DNA from: Azorhizobium sp943371865
Lineage (GTDB): Bacteria > Pseudomonadota > Alphaproteobacteria > Rhizobiales > Xanthobacteraceae
Length of the DNA: 64,000 bases
NCBI RefSeq assembly: GCF_943371865.1
Contig: NZ_CALRWL010000031.1
Coordinates: 1-64,000 of the forward strand
Direction: 5' to 3'
The stretch's first letter is position 1, and every line of letters begins with the position of its first letter. Made by a program: the position numbers and the translations under genes. Below, piece by piece: positions 1 through 8,234 of this stretch. A model generated the notes under the pieces. That model saw only the letters and a program-made list of their open reading frames with translations. It searched no databases and was not told the DNA's origin.

Positions 1-696
1 CATCCAGGTCATCACCTCGACGACGCGGGGATCCTTGTAGGATAAGCGGCCGATCAGCAGCCGGTTGTATTCGTCCGGCCCCAGCTTGCGCAGCAGGGAT
101 TCATACAGCATCAGCCCGCCGGGAAACGGCCGGTCGCCCACGCCCTGGGAGATGGGGGTGATGCCCGCGGCGACGCCCTTCTTCACCAGATCGGTGAATT
201 GCGCCTGGGTGAGCTGGAAATTGGCCGGCACATCCACGCCGACTTTCTTCACCAGATCCTTGTTGTAATAGAGTTCGACCGTATAGGCCTCCACCGGCAG
301 GCCATAGACCTTGCCCTTGGAGGTCCAGGCCGGCTTGGCCCAGTCTTCCAGGCCCGCAAGGTCGATATAATCGTCCAGCGGCTCCAGGAAGCCGCCGGCC
401 AGGAATTCCGGCTGGTCCGGCTCCAGATAGAAGATGTCGGGGGCCTGCCCGGTGCGCACGGCGGATTTGGCCTGGGTGTAGATATCCGCCTTGGGGATGA
501 AGCTCAGCTTCACCGAACATTGCGGATTGGCGGTCTCGAAGGCGCGGACGCGGGCGGTGACCCAGTCCTTCTTGGCCGGCTCATCCGGCCAGTTGCTCCA
601 CATGTTGATCTGTGTGGCCTGCGCCGCGGCGCCGCCCACCGATCCGAGCAAAGTTGCGGCGACGAGTGCCGCACAACCCATATCACCCCACTTCAT
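1..696 (-). CDS. ABC transporter sugar-type solute-binding protein (3' end outside window)
   Basis: Periplasmic extracellular solute-binding protein of the sugar (family 1) type, which would deliver ligand to an ABC importer. The visible 232 codons start with a short charged N-terminus, a hydrophobic stretch and an AAA-QA cleavage region, so it is exported. The mature part opens with INMWSNWPDE and continues with APDIFYLEPDQ and LPVEAYTVELYYNKDL, all characteristic of maltose-binding-protein-like receptors. The family is usually about 400-430 residues, so the C-terminal half lies to the left of position 1. A GGAGGAG ribosome-binding site lies about 8 bases before the ATG. It diverges from the sugar-acid dehydratase gene, which suggests the ligand is a sugar or sugar acid; the exact ligand cannot be told from sequence. 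Confidence 0.85.
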   Translation of the reverse strand, partial: MKWGDMGCAALVAATLLGSVGGAAAQATQINMWSNWPDEPAKKDWVTARVRAFETANPQCSVKLSFIPKADIYTQAKSAVRTGQAPDIFYLEPDQPEFLAGGFLEPLDDYIDLAGLEDWAKPAWTSKGKVYGLPVEAYTVELYYNKDLVKKVGVDVPANFQLTQAQFTDLVKKGVAAGITPISQGVGDRPFPGGLMLYESLLRKLGPDEYNRLLIGRLSYKDPRVVEVMTWM

Positions 697-749
697 TGGC
701 TGATCTCCTCCCGTTGTTTTGTTTTGCCGAAGGAGGCCTCGGGCTCAGG

Positions 750-763
750 ATATTGTCAATAAT
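750..763. promoter_or_regulatory. Putative operator half of a paired palindrome, left copy
   Basis: ATATTGTCAATAAT, an AT-rich palindrome with core ATTG-T-CAAT. It lies 54 bp upstream of the solute-binding protein start. It matches the second site at 815-829, so one repressor probably controls both divergent promoters. The cognate regulator is not in this window; a GntR-type protein is a guess. Confidence 0.5.
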
Positions 764-814
764 TATGTACGATTCAGCCGAAGATTCCGCATAGGAAGCG
801 CGAGCGGCGCCGAT

Positions 815-829
815 ATTATTGACAATAAT
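815..829. promoter_or_regulatory. Putative operator, right copy (perfect palindrome)
   Basis: ATTATTG-A-CAATAAT: perfect 7-bp arms around one base, 58 bp upstream of the dehydratase start. It is the same motif as 750-763, in the divergent promoter region of the solute-binding protein and dehydratase genes. Its AT-richness stands out in GC-rich DNA. Confidence 0.55.
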
Positions 830-887
830 CCGTCGCACGATACGGTGCCCACAAGCTGGCCGTGATCAGCCGCAGGGAGAGAAACGG

Positions 888-2600
888 ATGGCCAAGGGGC
901 TCCGCAAGGGATTGACCAGCTATGGCGACGAAGGCTTCGCGCTGTTCCTGCGCAAGGCGTTCATCAAGGCCATGGGCTATTCGGACGACGCGCTGGACCG
1001 CCCCATCGTCGGCATCACCAACACCTATAGCGACTTCAACCCCTGCCACGGCAACGTGCCGGCACTGGTGGAAGCGGTGAAGCGCGGCGTCATGCTCGCC
1101 GGCGCCATGCCCATGGTGTTCCCCACCATTTCCATTCACGAGAGCTTCGCCCACCCCACCTCCATGTTCCTGCGCAACCTCATGGCGATGGATACGGAAG
1201 AGATGATCCGCGCCCAGCCCATGGACGCGGTGGTGGTCATCGGCGGCTGCGACAAGACCCTGCCGGCGCAGATCATGGCCGCCGCCAGTGCCAACCTGCC
1301 CACCATCGTGGTGCCGGTGGGGCCCATGGTGGTGGGCCATCATCGCGGCGAAGTGCTGGGCGCCTGCACCGATTGCCGCCGCCTGTGGAGCGCCCATCGC
1401 GCCGGCGAGATCGATGCGGAAGAGATCGAGATCGTCAACAGCCGGCTGGCGCCCTCGGTGGGCACCTGCATGGTCATGGGCACCGCCAGCACCATGGCCT
1501 GCATCACCGAAGCCATGGGCCTGTCGCTGCCCATGAGCGCCACCATCCCCGCCCCCCATGCGGAGCGCATCCGTCTGGCGGAAGCCAGCGGCAAGGTGGC
1601 GGCGGACATGGCCCGGACCGGCGGCCCCAAGCCCAGCGATCTCCTGACCCCGGCGGCGTTCCGCAATGCCGCCGTGGTGCTCCAGGCCATCGGCGGCTCC
1701 ACCAATGGCGTCATCCACCTCACCGCCATCGCCAACCGCACGCCGCATGGCTTTGACCTCGGCATCCTGGATGAGATCGGCCGCGAGGTGCCGGTGCTGG
1801 TGGATCTCAAACCCACCGGCGCCCATTATATGGAGCACTTCCACCATGCCGGCGGCCTGCCCAAACTGCTGTCGCAACTGGACGGCCTGATCGATCTGTC
1901 CGCCCGCACCGTCACCGGCGAGACCCTGGGCGATTGGGTGGCGGGCGCCGAGGATGTGCCCGGCCAGGATGTGATCCGCCCGCGCACCAACCCCATTCGC
2001 GGCGAAGGCTCCATGGCGGTGCTGCACGGCAATCTGGCGCCGCGCGGGGCGCTGATCAAGCATGCCGCCGCCACTGCGCGCCTGCTCCAGCACACCGGCC
2101 GGGCGGTGGTGTTCGAATCCGTGGAGGACATGGCCGCCCGCGTGGATGATCCGGACCTGGACGTGAGCGCGGACGACGTGCTGGTGCTGCGCAACACCGG
2201 CCCCAAGGGCGCGCCGGGCATGCCGGAAGCGGGCTATCTGCCCATCCCCAAGAAGCTCGGCCGCCAGGGGGTGAAGGACATGGTGCGCATTTCCGATGCG
2301 CGCATGAGCGGCACCGCCTTCGGCACCATCGTGCTGCACATGACGCCGGAATCCGCCGTGGGCGGGCCGCTGGCCCTGGTGGCCAATGGCGACCTGATCC
2401 GCCTGGATGTGGCCGGCCGGCGCATCGATCTCTTGGTGGATGAGGCCGAGCTGGAGACCCGCCGCGCGGCGCTGGCGCTCCAGCCGCCGCGGGCTACACC
2501 CACGCGCGGCTATGCGCAATTGTTCGACCAGGCGGTGCTCCAGGCGGACGAAGGCTGCGACTTCGACTTCCTGCGCCGCGACGGCATCCAGAGCTCATGA
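888..2600 (+). CDS. IlvD/Edd-family sugar-acid dehydratase, L-arabinonate dehydratase type
   Basis: Iron-sulfur dehydratase that removes water from an aldonic acid to give a 2-keto-3-deoxy acid. The 570-residue protein has the family cysteines at Cys53 (NPCHGN), Cys121 (GGCDKT) and Cys194 (VGTCMVMG). Their 68/73-residue spacing equals that of the [2Fe-2S] ligands Cys59/127/200 described for Rhizobium L-arabinonate dehydratase. The catalytic serine falls at Ser474 in SDARMSGTAFG, the counterpart of Ser480. ATG 888 is preferred over the upstream in-frame start because AGGGAGAG lies just before it. It runs into the amidohydrolase gene with 10 bases between stop and ATG, so the two are probably co-transcribed. 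The pentonate subgroup is well supported; the exact substrate (arabinonate, fuconate, xylonate) is inferred. A separate, true ilvD lies at 53.4-55.2 kb. Confidence 0.88.
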   Translation: MAKGLRKGLTSYGDEGFALFLRKAFIKAMGYSDDALDRPIVGITNTYSDFNPCHGNVPALVEAVKRGVMLAGAMPMVFPTISIHESFAHPTSMFLRNLMAMDTEEMIRAQPMDAVVVIGGCDKTLPAQIMAAASANLPTIVVPVGPMVVGHHRGEVLGACTDCRRLWSAHRAGEIDAEEIEIVNSRLAPSVGTCMVMGTASTMACITEAMGLSLPMSATIPAPHAERIRLAEASGKVAADMARTGGPKPSDLLTPAAFRNAAVVLQAIGGSTNGVIHLTAIANRTPHGFDLGILDEIGREVPVLVDLKPTGAHYMEHFHHAGGLPKLLSQLDGLIDLSARTVTGETLGDWVAGAEDVPGQDVIRPRTNPIRGEGSMAVLHGNLAPRGALIKHAAATARLLQHTGRAVVFESVEDMAARVDDPDLDVSADDVLVLRNTGPKGAPGMPEAGYLPIPKKLGRQGVKDMVRISDARMSGTAFGTIVLHMTPESAVGGPLALVANGDLIRLDVAGRRIDLLVDEAELETRRAALALQPPRATPTRGYAQLFDQAVLQADEGCDFDFLRRDGIQSS

Positions 2601-2610
2601 GCCCGCGCTC

Positions 2611-3504
2611 ATGAGCACAGATTCACGACCGGACGCACCGCTGTGCCTGCCGCCGCTCCCGCCTGACCGGGCGCTCAGCGCGCGGCTGCCGCCGGGCACC
2701 TGCGACTGCCACATCCATGTGTTCGGCGCGCCGGAGGACTTTCCCCTGGTGGCGGTGCGCAATTACACGCCGCAGCCGGCGGACCTCTCCGCCTATGGTG
2801 CCCTCATGGCCAAGACCGGCATCGACCGTGCGGTGCTGGTGCAGCCCAGCGTCTATGGCACCGACAACAGCGCGTTGCTGGCGGCGCTGGCCAGCGATCC
2901 GCAGCGGCTCCGCGCCGTGGTGGTGGTGCCGGCGGACCTGCCGCAGACGGAACTGGAGCGCCTGCACGCGGCCGGGGTGCGCGGCATCCGCATCAACCGC
3001 CGCAATCCCGGCGGCTTGCCGCTGAGCGAGATGACCCGGCTGGCGGCGCGGATCGCCCCTCTGGGCTGGCATCTCCAGTTGCAGATCGACATCCAGAGCG
3101 TGGACGATCTGGCCGGGCTGGTGGCCGCCTGCCCGGTGCCGGTGGTGATCGACCATCTGGGCTTCGTGCAACCCGCCCGCACGGTGGCGGCGCCGGGCTT
3201 CCAGGGCCTGCTGCGGGTGCTGGAAAGCGGCAAGGCCTGGGTGAAGCTCTCGGCCCCCTATCGCCTGGGCGCCGGCGCCGCGCCCTTCCCCGCCCTCGAT
3301 CCGTTCATCGCCGCGCTGGTGGCGGCGCGGCCCGATCGGCTGGTGTGGGCCAGCGACTGGCCCCATTGCGAACTGTGGGAGGCCATGCCGGACAGTGTGG
3401 CTCTGGCCGAATTGGCGACCGTGTGGCTCCCCACCCCGGCTCTGCGCCGGCAGGTGCTGGTGGACAATCCGCACGCGCTCTATTGGGCGGATGGCAGCCG
3501 GTAG
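2611..3504 (+). CDS. Amidohydrolase-family TIM-barrel lactonase
   Basis: 297-residue protein of the COG3618 amidohydrolase group, which includes 2-pyrone-4,6-dicarboxylate lactonase, sugar lactonases and galactarolactone isomerase. Visible marks are the N-terminal strand-1 motif CDCHIHVFG, a mid-protein VVIDHLGF segment and the late WASDWPHCE motif carrying the conserved Asp-Trp-Pro-His. It lies 10 bases after the sugar-acid dehydratase stop. A natural reading is that it opens or isomerises a sugar lactone to feed that dehydratase; this role is inferred from context. A shadow reading frame extends well upstream, but ATG 2611 is the first start beyond the dehydratase. Confidence 0.8.
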   Translation: MSTDSRPDAPLCLPPLPPDRALSARLPPGTCDCHIHVFGAPEDFPLVAVRNYTPQPADLSAYGALMAKTGIDRAVLVQPSVYGTDNSALLAALASDPQRLRAVVVVPADLPQTELERLHAAGVRGIRINRRNPGGLPLSEMTRLAARIAPLGWHLQLQIDIQSVDDLAGLVAACPVPVVIDHLGFVQPARTVAAPGFQGLLRVLESGKAWVKLSAPYRLGAGAAPFPALDPFIAALVAARPDRLVWASDWPHCELWEAMPDSVALAELATVWLPTPALRRQVLVDNPHALYWADGSR

Positions 3505-3577
3505 CGCGTTCCAGCGCACCGGCCCCAGCGCGCCGTTTCAGCGTTCGGGCTGCACCGGTCTCGGTTGCGGCCGATCC

Positions 3578-4657
3578 TCAGTGACGGGTCGGCCGCAAGG
3601 TGGAGGGCTCGATGGGCGGCAGGCGGACGGGTTCCTCCGCCGCCGACCACGCCTTGTGCTGCGCCGGCTCCGACACCGTCACCGCCCGCTGCGCCTTGGC
3701 CTTGCCCTTGACCGGGGCGGACGCCCCGTCGCTCTGCTTGGCCGGTGGCGCATCGCCGGCCGGGTCGTCGCCGGCCGGACGCGCGGCGGTCTCCAGGACC
3801 GCTTTCCCGGAGCCGGGCTTCCCTCCGGATGCCTTGCCTCCGGATGCCTTGCCCGCGGACGTCTTCCCTCCGGGTCCCTTGCCCCCGGATGCCTTCGCCC
3901 CGGATTTGGCCGCAGCCTTTCCCGCCGCCTTGCCGGCTTTCGCCGCCGCCGCTCCAGCCTCGGCCGCAACCGGCGCGGCGCCGGCCTTGGCGGCTTTCGC
4001 CTTGCCCGGCTTGGCACCGGGCGCGGTGTCCGCGTCATCTGCCGGCACGCGGCCGTCGGTGGCCTCCGCCTTCGCTTTCTTGGCCGTGCCTTTGGCCTCT
4101 GCCACCAGCGCGGTCTTCAGCTTGGCGGCCTTTTTCGCCTTTGGCGCCGGGGGCGCGTCTTCCATCGGCGCGCGCGCGGCGTCCGCTGGCTGACGCGAGC
4201 GCTTCTCGGCGAAGCGCGCCGCCATGAGATCGCCGAACGCCAGGATGATGAGGCGCAGGTCCTCCTCCTGCACCGCCGCCGCCGCGCTTTCCACCGAGAA
4301 CCAGAAGCCGAACCGCTCCGAGCGCTCCGGCCATTTCTTCACATAGCGCTTCACCTTCAGCGGGAACACCATGACGTCGCACGGCACCGTCTTGAGCGTC
4401 AGGCGCTTGTCATAGCTGTACAATCCCAGCGGCTCGCTGGAGATGCTCCCGAGCAGGCCAGCTTCCTCATAGGCTTCGCGCGCCGCCGCCTTGCTGGGCG
4501 ACAGGTCCTTCATGGGCCAGCCCTTCGGGATCACCCAGCGGCGGGTTTCCCGCGAGGTGATGAGCCGGATCTGGATCTCCCCGTCCTGTCTTTGGCGATA
4601 AGGAAGGGCGGCGTACTGGACCCTGCGGGTTCCGCGGGGGCTGGGCACCGATTTCAT
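3578..4657 (-). CDS. Nudix hydrolase with a Lys/Ala-rich, histone-H1-like C-terminal tail
   Basis: 359 residues in two unlike parts. Residues 1 to about 150 are a Nudix domain: the box reads GWPMKDLSPSKAAAREAYEEAGL, shown here only through its key parts KGWPM, REAYEEAGL and the catalytic E-x-x-E-E. The first glutamate of the classical box is replaced by Leu, as in related alphaproteobacterial proteins. Residues about 160-330 are a low-complexity basic tail built from AKAAK, GGK, SGGK and APAK units and probably disordered. The tail resembles histone-H1-like proteins and could bind nucleic acid or polyphosphate; that is inference. The substrate is unknown. It converges with the amidohydrolase gene and diverges from egtB. 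Confidence 0.8.
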   Translation of the reverse strand: MKSVPSPRGTRRVQYAALPYRQRQDGEIQIRLITSRETRRWVIPKGWPMKDLSPSKAAAREAYEEAGLLGSISSEPLGLYSYDKRLTLKTVPCDVMVFPLKVKRYVKKWPERSERFGFWFSVESAAAAVQEEDLRLIILAFGDLMAARFAEKRSRQPADAARAPMEDAPPAPKAKKAAKLKTALVAEAKGTAKKAKAEATDGRVPADDADTAPGAKPGKAKAAKAGAAPVAAEAGAAAAKAGKAAGKAAAKSGAKASGGKGPGGKTSAGKASGGKASGGKPGSGKAVLETAARPAGDDPAGDAPPAKQSDGASAPVKGKAKAQRAVTVSEPAQHKAWSAAEEPVRLPPIEPSTLRPTRH

Positions 4658-4939
4658 GGCGCGCCTTTCGTGATTCGTTTGTCATATTAGAATCCTGCGG
4701 CCGCACGACCAGCACAAACACCGGCCATTCCCCGCCCCGGATTGCCTAGGGAACAGGCGCGAACGCTGAAGCGTTAAGCGAATGGGAGGAAAAGCCGGCC
4801 AGCGCCGCGGCGCTGGATGCCGCAAGCCCAGGCCCAACTCCCATTTTTGCTGCGCTGCAACACTTGGAACCGGACATCTTTGCCCCATCTGTAGACAAGA
4901 TTTGCGCGTATCTTGTGTTTATCCTTCGGAGATCCATCC

Positions 4940-6226
4940 ATGGCCTTGAGCGACCCGACGCCCTCGTGGGGCGAATTCCCCGCCAGGGGCCATGCCGCCG
5001 CCATTCCGGGCGCTCCCCATCGCGCATCAACGCCCGATCTCCTGGCCCGGTTCCGCGCCGTGCGCGATGAGACCGAGCGCCGGGCGGCCCCCCTCTCCGC
5101 CGAGGAGCAGGTGATCCAGTCCATGCCCGATGCCAGCCCGATCAAATGGCATCGCGCCCACACCACCTGGTTCTTCGAGCAGTTCATCCTTGGCGAACAC
5201 GCGCCCGATTATGTGACCTTCGATCCGCGCTTCGCCTATCTGTACAATTCCTATTATGTCTCCGCCGGCCCGCGCTATGACCGCCCCAATCGCGGCCTGA
5301 TCACCCGCCCCAGCGCCGCCGAGGTGGCCGATTATCGCGCCCATGTGGATGGGGCGGTGATGCGCCTGCTGGGCGAAGCGGACGAGAGCTTGCTGGCGAC
5401 CCTCGCCCCGCTGATGGAGATCGGCCTCCATCACGAGCAGCAGCACCAGGAGCTGATGCTCACCGACATCCTGCACGCTTTCTCCTACAACCCGCTGTTT
5501 CCCGCCTATGACCCGCGCTGGCAGATGCCCGGCGCCCGCCGCGACAGCGGCCTCGGCCATGAGGGGGAGATCACCGCCGGCATTCACCGCATCGGCCATG
5601 ACGGCACGCCGGCGGCCGGCTTCTCGTTCGACAATGAAGGCCCGGCCCACCGCTTCCTCCTGCCGCCCACCCGCATCGCCACGCCCTTGGTGACCAACGG
5701 CGACTGGCTCGCCTTCATGCAGGCCGGCGGATATCTGGACCCGCTCTTGTGGCTGTCCGAAGGCTGGGCCACCTGCCAGGCCCAGGGCTGGGACGCCCCG
5801 CTCTACTGGCACTGGATCGACGGCGCCTGGCACGCCATGAGCCTCGGCGGCCTGCGCCCGGTGGATCTGGAAGCCCCGGTCTGCCACGTCAGCTATTATG
5901 AGGCCGATGCCTTTGCCCGCTTCGCCGGCCGCTCCTTGCCCACCGAGCAGGCGTTCGAGGTGGCAGCCCACCAGGGTCTCATGGACGACGCCTTCGGGGT
6001 GGTGTGGCAATGGACCCGCAGCGCGTACAGCGCCTATCCCGGCTATCGCGCCGCGCCCGGCGCGCTGGGCGAATATAACGGCAAGTTCATGGTCAATCAG
6101 ATGGTGCTGCGCGGCTCCTCGCTGGCGACGCCCGACGGCCATGCCCGGCCCACCTATCGCAATTTCTTCCATCCCCACCAGCGGTGGCAGTTCACCGGCC
6201 TGCGCCTCGCCGACGAAACGCTCTGA
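4940..6226 (+). CDS. egtB: Ergothioneine biosynthesis protein EgtB (sulfoxide synthase)
   Basis: Non-heme iron enzyme that joins N-alpha-trimethylhistidine (hercynine) and a thiol donor to a sulfoxide in ergothioneine synthesis. The 428-residue protein has a DinB-like N-terminal half with iron-ligand histidines: WHRAHTTWFFEQ (His71/74) and GLHHEQQHQE (His165 and His169 as HxxxH). The C-terminal half is formylglycine-enzyme-like (WQWTRSAYSAYPGYR, MVLRGSSLATP, RNFFHPHQRWQF). ATG 4940 is chosen because CGGAGA precedes it; an upstream TTG lacks one. egtD follows after 15 bases. No egtA, egtC or egtE is present, so a thiol donor and lyase must come from elsewhere or this is a cysteine-using variant. 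Confidence 0.93.
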   Translation: MALSDPTPSWGEFPARGHAAAIPGAPHRASTPDLLARFRAVRDETERRAAPLSAEEQVIQSMPDASPIKWHRAHTTWFFEQFILGEHAPDYVTFDPRFAYLYNSYYVSAGPRYDRPNRGLITRPSAAEVADYRAHVDGAVMRLLGEADESLLATLAPLMEIGLHHEQQHQELMLTDILHAFSYNPLFPAYDPRWQMPGARRDSGLGHEGEITAGIHRIGHDGTPAAGFSFDNEGPAHRFLLPPTRIATPLVTNGDWLAFMQAGGYLDPLLWLSEGWATCQAQGWDAPLYWHWIDGAWHAMSLGGLRPVDLEAPVCHVSYYEADAFARFAGRSLPTEQAFEVAAHQGLMDDAFGVVWQWTRSAYSAYPGYRAAPGALGEYNGKFMVNQMVLRGSSLATPDGHARPTYRNFFHPHQRWQFTGLRLADETL

Positions 6227-6241
6227 CCGCGGAAAGATCCC

Positions 6242-7210
6242 ATGCAGCCCCAGACCGCCCCGCTCGCGCCCTCACCCGACATCGATGCCGCGTCCGGCAG
6301 CTTCGCCGCCGACCTGGCGCGCGGCCTCGCCGCCACCCCCAAGCGCCTGGCGCCGAAATATTTCTACGATGCGGTGGGCTCGGCCCTGTTCGAGGACATC
6401 ACCGAACTGCCGGAATATTACCCCACCCGCACCGAGGTGGAGATCCTCACCACCCATGCCGCCGACATCGCCGCCCTGGTGCCGGCGGGGGCGGCGCTGG
6501 TGGAATTCGGCAGCGGCTCCAGCACCAAGGTGCGCCTGCTGCTGAGCCATCTGCGCGATCTCTCAGCTTATGTGCCGGTGGATATTTCCCGCGACTTCCT
6601 GGAAGAGGCGGCGCAGGCCCTGCGCGCCGACGTGCCCGGCCTCACCGTGCTGCCGGTGGCGGCGGATTTCACCCAGCCGTTCGCCTTGCCCGATGCGGTG
6701 TGGGGGCGCCCGCTGGTGGGCTTTTTCCCCGGCTCCACCATCGGCAATTTCGACCCCGAGGACGCCCGCCGCTTCTTGGCCAATGCCAAGGACACCCTGG
6801 GCGCTGGCGCGCACATGGTGGTGGGGGTGGATCTGGTGAAGGATCCCCGCGTGCTCCACGCCGCTTATAATGATGCGGCCGGCGTCACCGCCCGCTTCAA
6901 TCTGAACCTGCTGCACCGGGCCAATCGCGAATTGGGCACGGATTTCGATGTGGCGGCCTTCAGCCACCGCGCCGTATTCAATGCCCCCGCCAGCCGCATC
7001 GAAATGCATCTGGTGAGCCGACGCCCGCAGGTGGTGCACCTCAATGGGCGCACGTTCAGCTTCGCCGAAGGCGAAAATCTGCACACCGAGTCCAGCTACA
7101 AATACACCGCCGCCGGCTTCACCGAGCTGGCGGAAAGCGCCGGCTGGACCTCGCAAGCGGTGCTCACCGACCCCGCCGGCCTGTTCAGCGTGCATATCCT
7201 CGCCGGCTGA
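6242..7210 (+). CDS. egtD: L-histidine N(alpha)-methyltransferase EgtD
   Basis: SAM-dependent enzyme that trimethylates histidine to hercynine, the first step of ergothioneine synthesis. 322 residues, the usual length. Family marks are PKYFYDAVGSALFEDITELPEYYPTR near residues 38-62 (key residues FYD, GS.LF, P.YYPTR), the SAM-binding LVEFGSGSSTK at residues 86-96, and GFFPGSTIGNF further on. It lies directly downstream of egtB, 15 bases after its stop, with a short GAAAG ribosome-binding site. It is presumably in one transcript with egtB, ending at the hairpin after the gene. Confidence 0.95.
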   Translation: MQPQTAPLAPSPDIDAASGSFAADLARGLAATPKRLAPKYFYDAVGSALFEDITELPEYYPTRTEVEILTTHAADIAALVPAGAALVEFGSGSSTKVRLLLSHLRDLSAYVPVDISRDFLEEAAQALRADVPGLTVLPVAADFTQPFALPDAVWGRPLVGFFPGSTIGNFDPEDARRFLANAKDTLGAGAHMVVGVDLVKDPRVLHAAYNDAAGVTARFNLNLLHRANRELGTDFDVAAFSHRAVFNAPASRIEMHLVSRRPQVVHLNGRTFSFAEGENLHTESSYKYTAAGFTELAESAGWTSQAVLTDPAGLFSVHILAG

Positions 7211-7216
7211 GCGAAA

Positions 7217-7239
7217 GGGGCCGCCGCGCGGGCGGCCCC
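7217..7239. terminator. Hairpin between egtD and bioB
   Basis: Perfect 9-bp stem GGGGCCGCC / GGCGGCCCC with a 5-base loop, in the 31-bp gap between the convergent egtD and bioB genes. There is no T-run on either strand, so its efficiency is uncertain. Position suggests a shared bidirectional terminator. Confidence 0.55.
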
Positions 7240-7241
7240 GC

Positions 7242-8234
7242 TCAGGCGCAGCGGCGTTCGACCGGCTGGGTTTCCACCGGCTGCGCCGCGAGGGCCGCGA
7301 ACAAGTCGGCATCCTCGCCAATGCCCGCATTGGGCGTGGTGAGCAGCGTCTCACCATAGAAAACCGAGTTCGCCCCCGCCACCAGGCACAGCACCTGCGC
7401 CTCGCGAGTGAGGCTGGAGCGGCCCGCCGACAGGCGGATGGTGGCGGTGGGCATCACCAGCCGCGCCGTGGCCACCATGCGCACCAGATCGAGCGGGTCC
7501 ACGGGCGGGCGCTGCGCCAAGGGCGTACCCGCCACCGGCACCAAAGCATTGATGGGCACGCTTTCCGGATGGGGCGCAAATCCCGCCAATATGTGCAGCA
7601 TGCCGGCGCGATCCCGCACGCTCTCGCCCATGCCGATGATGCCGCCGCAGCACAGATCGATGCCCGCCGCCCGCACCGTGGCCAGGGTCTTCAGCCGGTC
7701 CTCATAGGTGCGGGTGGTGATGATGGCGCCGTAATAATCCGGCCCGGTATCGAGATTGTGGTTGTAGGCGGTGAGCCCGGCGGCAGCGAGCCGTTCCGCC
7801 TGATGCGGCTTGAGCATGCCCAAGGTGACGCAGGCTTCCATCTCCAGCGCCCGCACGCCCGCCACCATGGCGACGACCGCATCGAACGCCTTGCCATCGC
7901 GCACCTCGCGCCAGGCGGCGCCCATGCAGAAGCGCTCGGCCCCCGCCGCCTTGGCGGTGGCGGCCATGGCCACCACCGCGTCCGGGTCCATCAGCAGGTC
8001 GCGGGTGAGATCCACCTCGCGATGATGGGCCGATTGCGGGCAATAAGCGCAATCCTCCGGACAGCCGCCGGTCTTGATGGACAGCAGGCTCGCCTTCTGC
8101 ACCCGGTTGGGATCGTGATGGGCGCCATGCACCGCGCTGGCGCGGCCCACCAGTTCCAGCAGCGGCAACTGGTGCAAGGCGATGATCTCATCCAGCGTCC
8201 AGTCGTGGCGGATGATGCCGTCGGCGCCGCTCAC
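7242..8234 (-). CDS. bioB: Biotin synthase
   Basis: Radical-SAM enzyme that inserts sulfur into dethiobiotin. The 330-residue protein has the SAM-cluster motif C58-PED-C62-AY-C65, followed by typical BioB segments (YNHNLDTGPDYY, CCGGIIGMGE, VPINALVP, RLSAGRSS, NSVFYGE). The start is a GTG whose bases overlap the bioY stop (GTGA), a 4-base overlap that implies translational coupling. The start therefore depends on bioY translation and no separate ribosome-binding site is needed. bioY and bioB form one unit under the BioR box at 8849-8858. Genes for the rest of the biotin pathway are not in the window. Confidence 0.96.
   Translation of the reverse strand: MSGADGIIRHDWTLDEIIALHQLPLLELVGRASAVHGAHHDPNRVQKASLLSIKTGGCPEDCAYCPQSAHHREVDLTRDLLMDPDAVVAMAATAKAAGAERFCMGAAWREVRDGKAFDAVVAMVAGVRALEMEACVTLGMLKPHQAERLAAAGLTAYNHNLDTGPDYYGAIITTRTYEDRLKTLATVRAAGIDLCCGGIIGMGESVRDRAGMLHILAGFAPHPESVPINALVPVAGTPLAQRPPVDPLDLVRMVATARLVMPTATIRLSAGRSSLTREAQVLCLVAGANSVFYGETLLTTPNAGIGEDADLFAALAAQPVETQPVERRCA

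Noticed and set aside
816..2519. 567-codon antisense frame over the dehydratase
   Set aside because: His/Ala/Gly-rich composition typical of reversed GC-rich coding DNA; the sense strand has full IlvD/Edd motifs.
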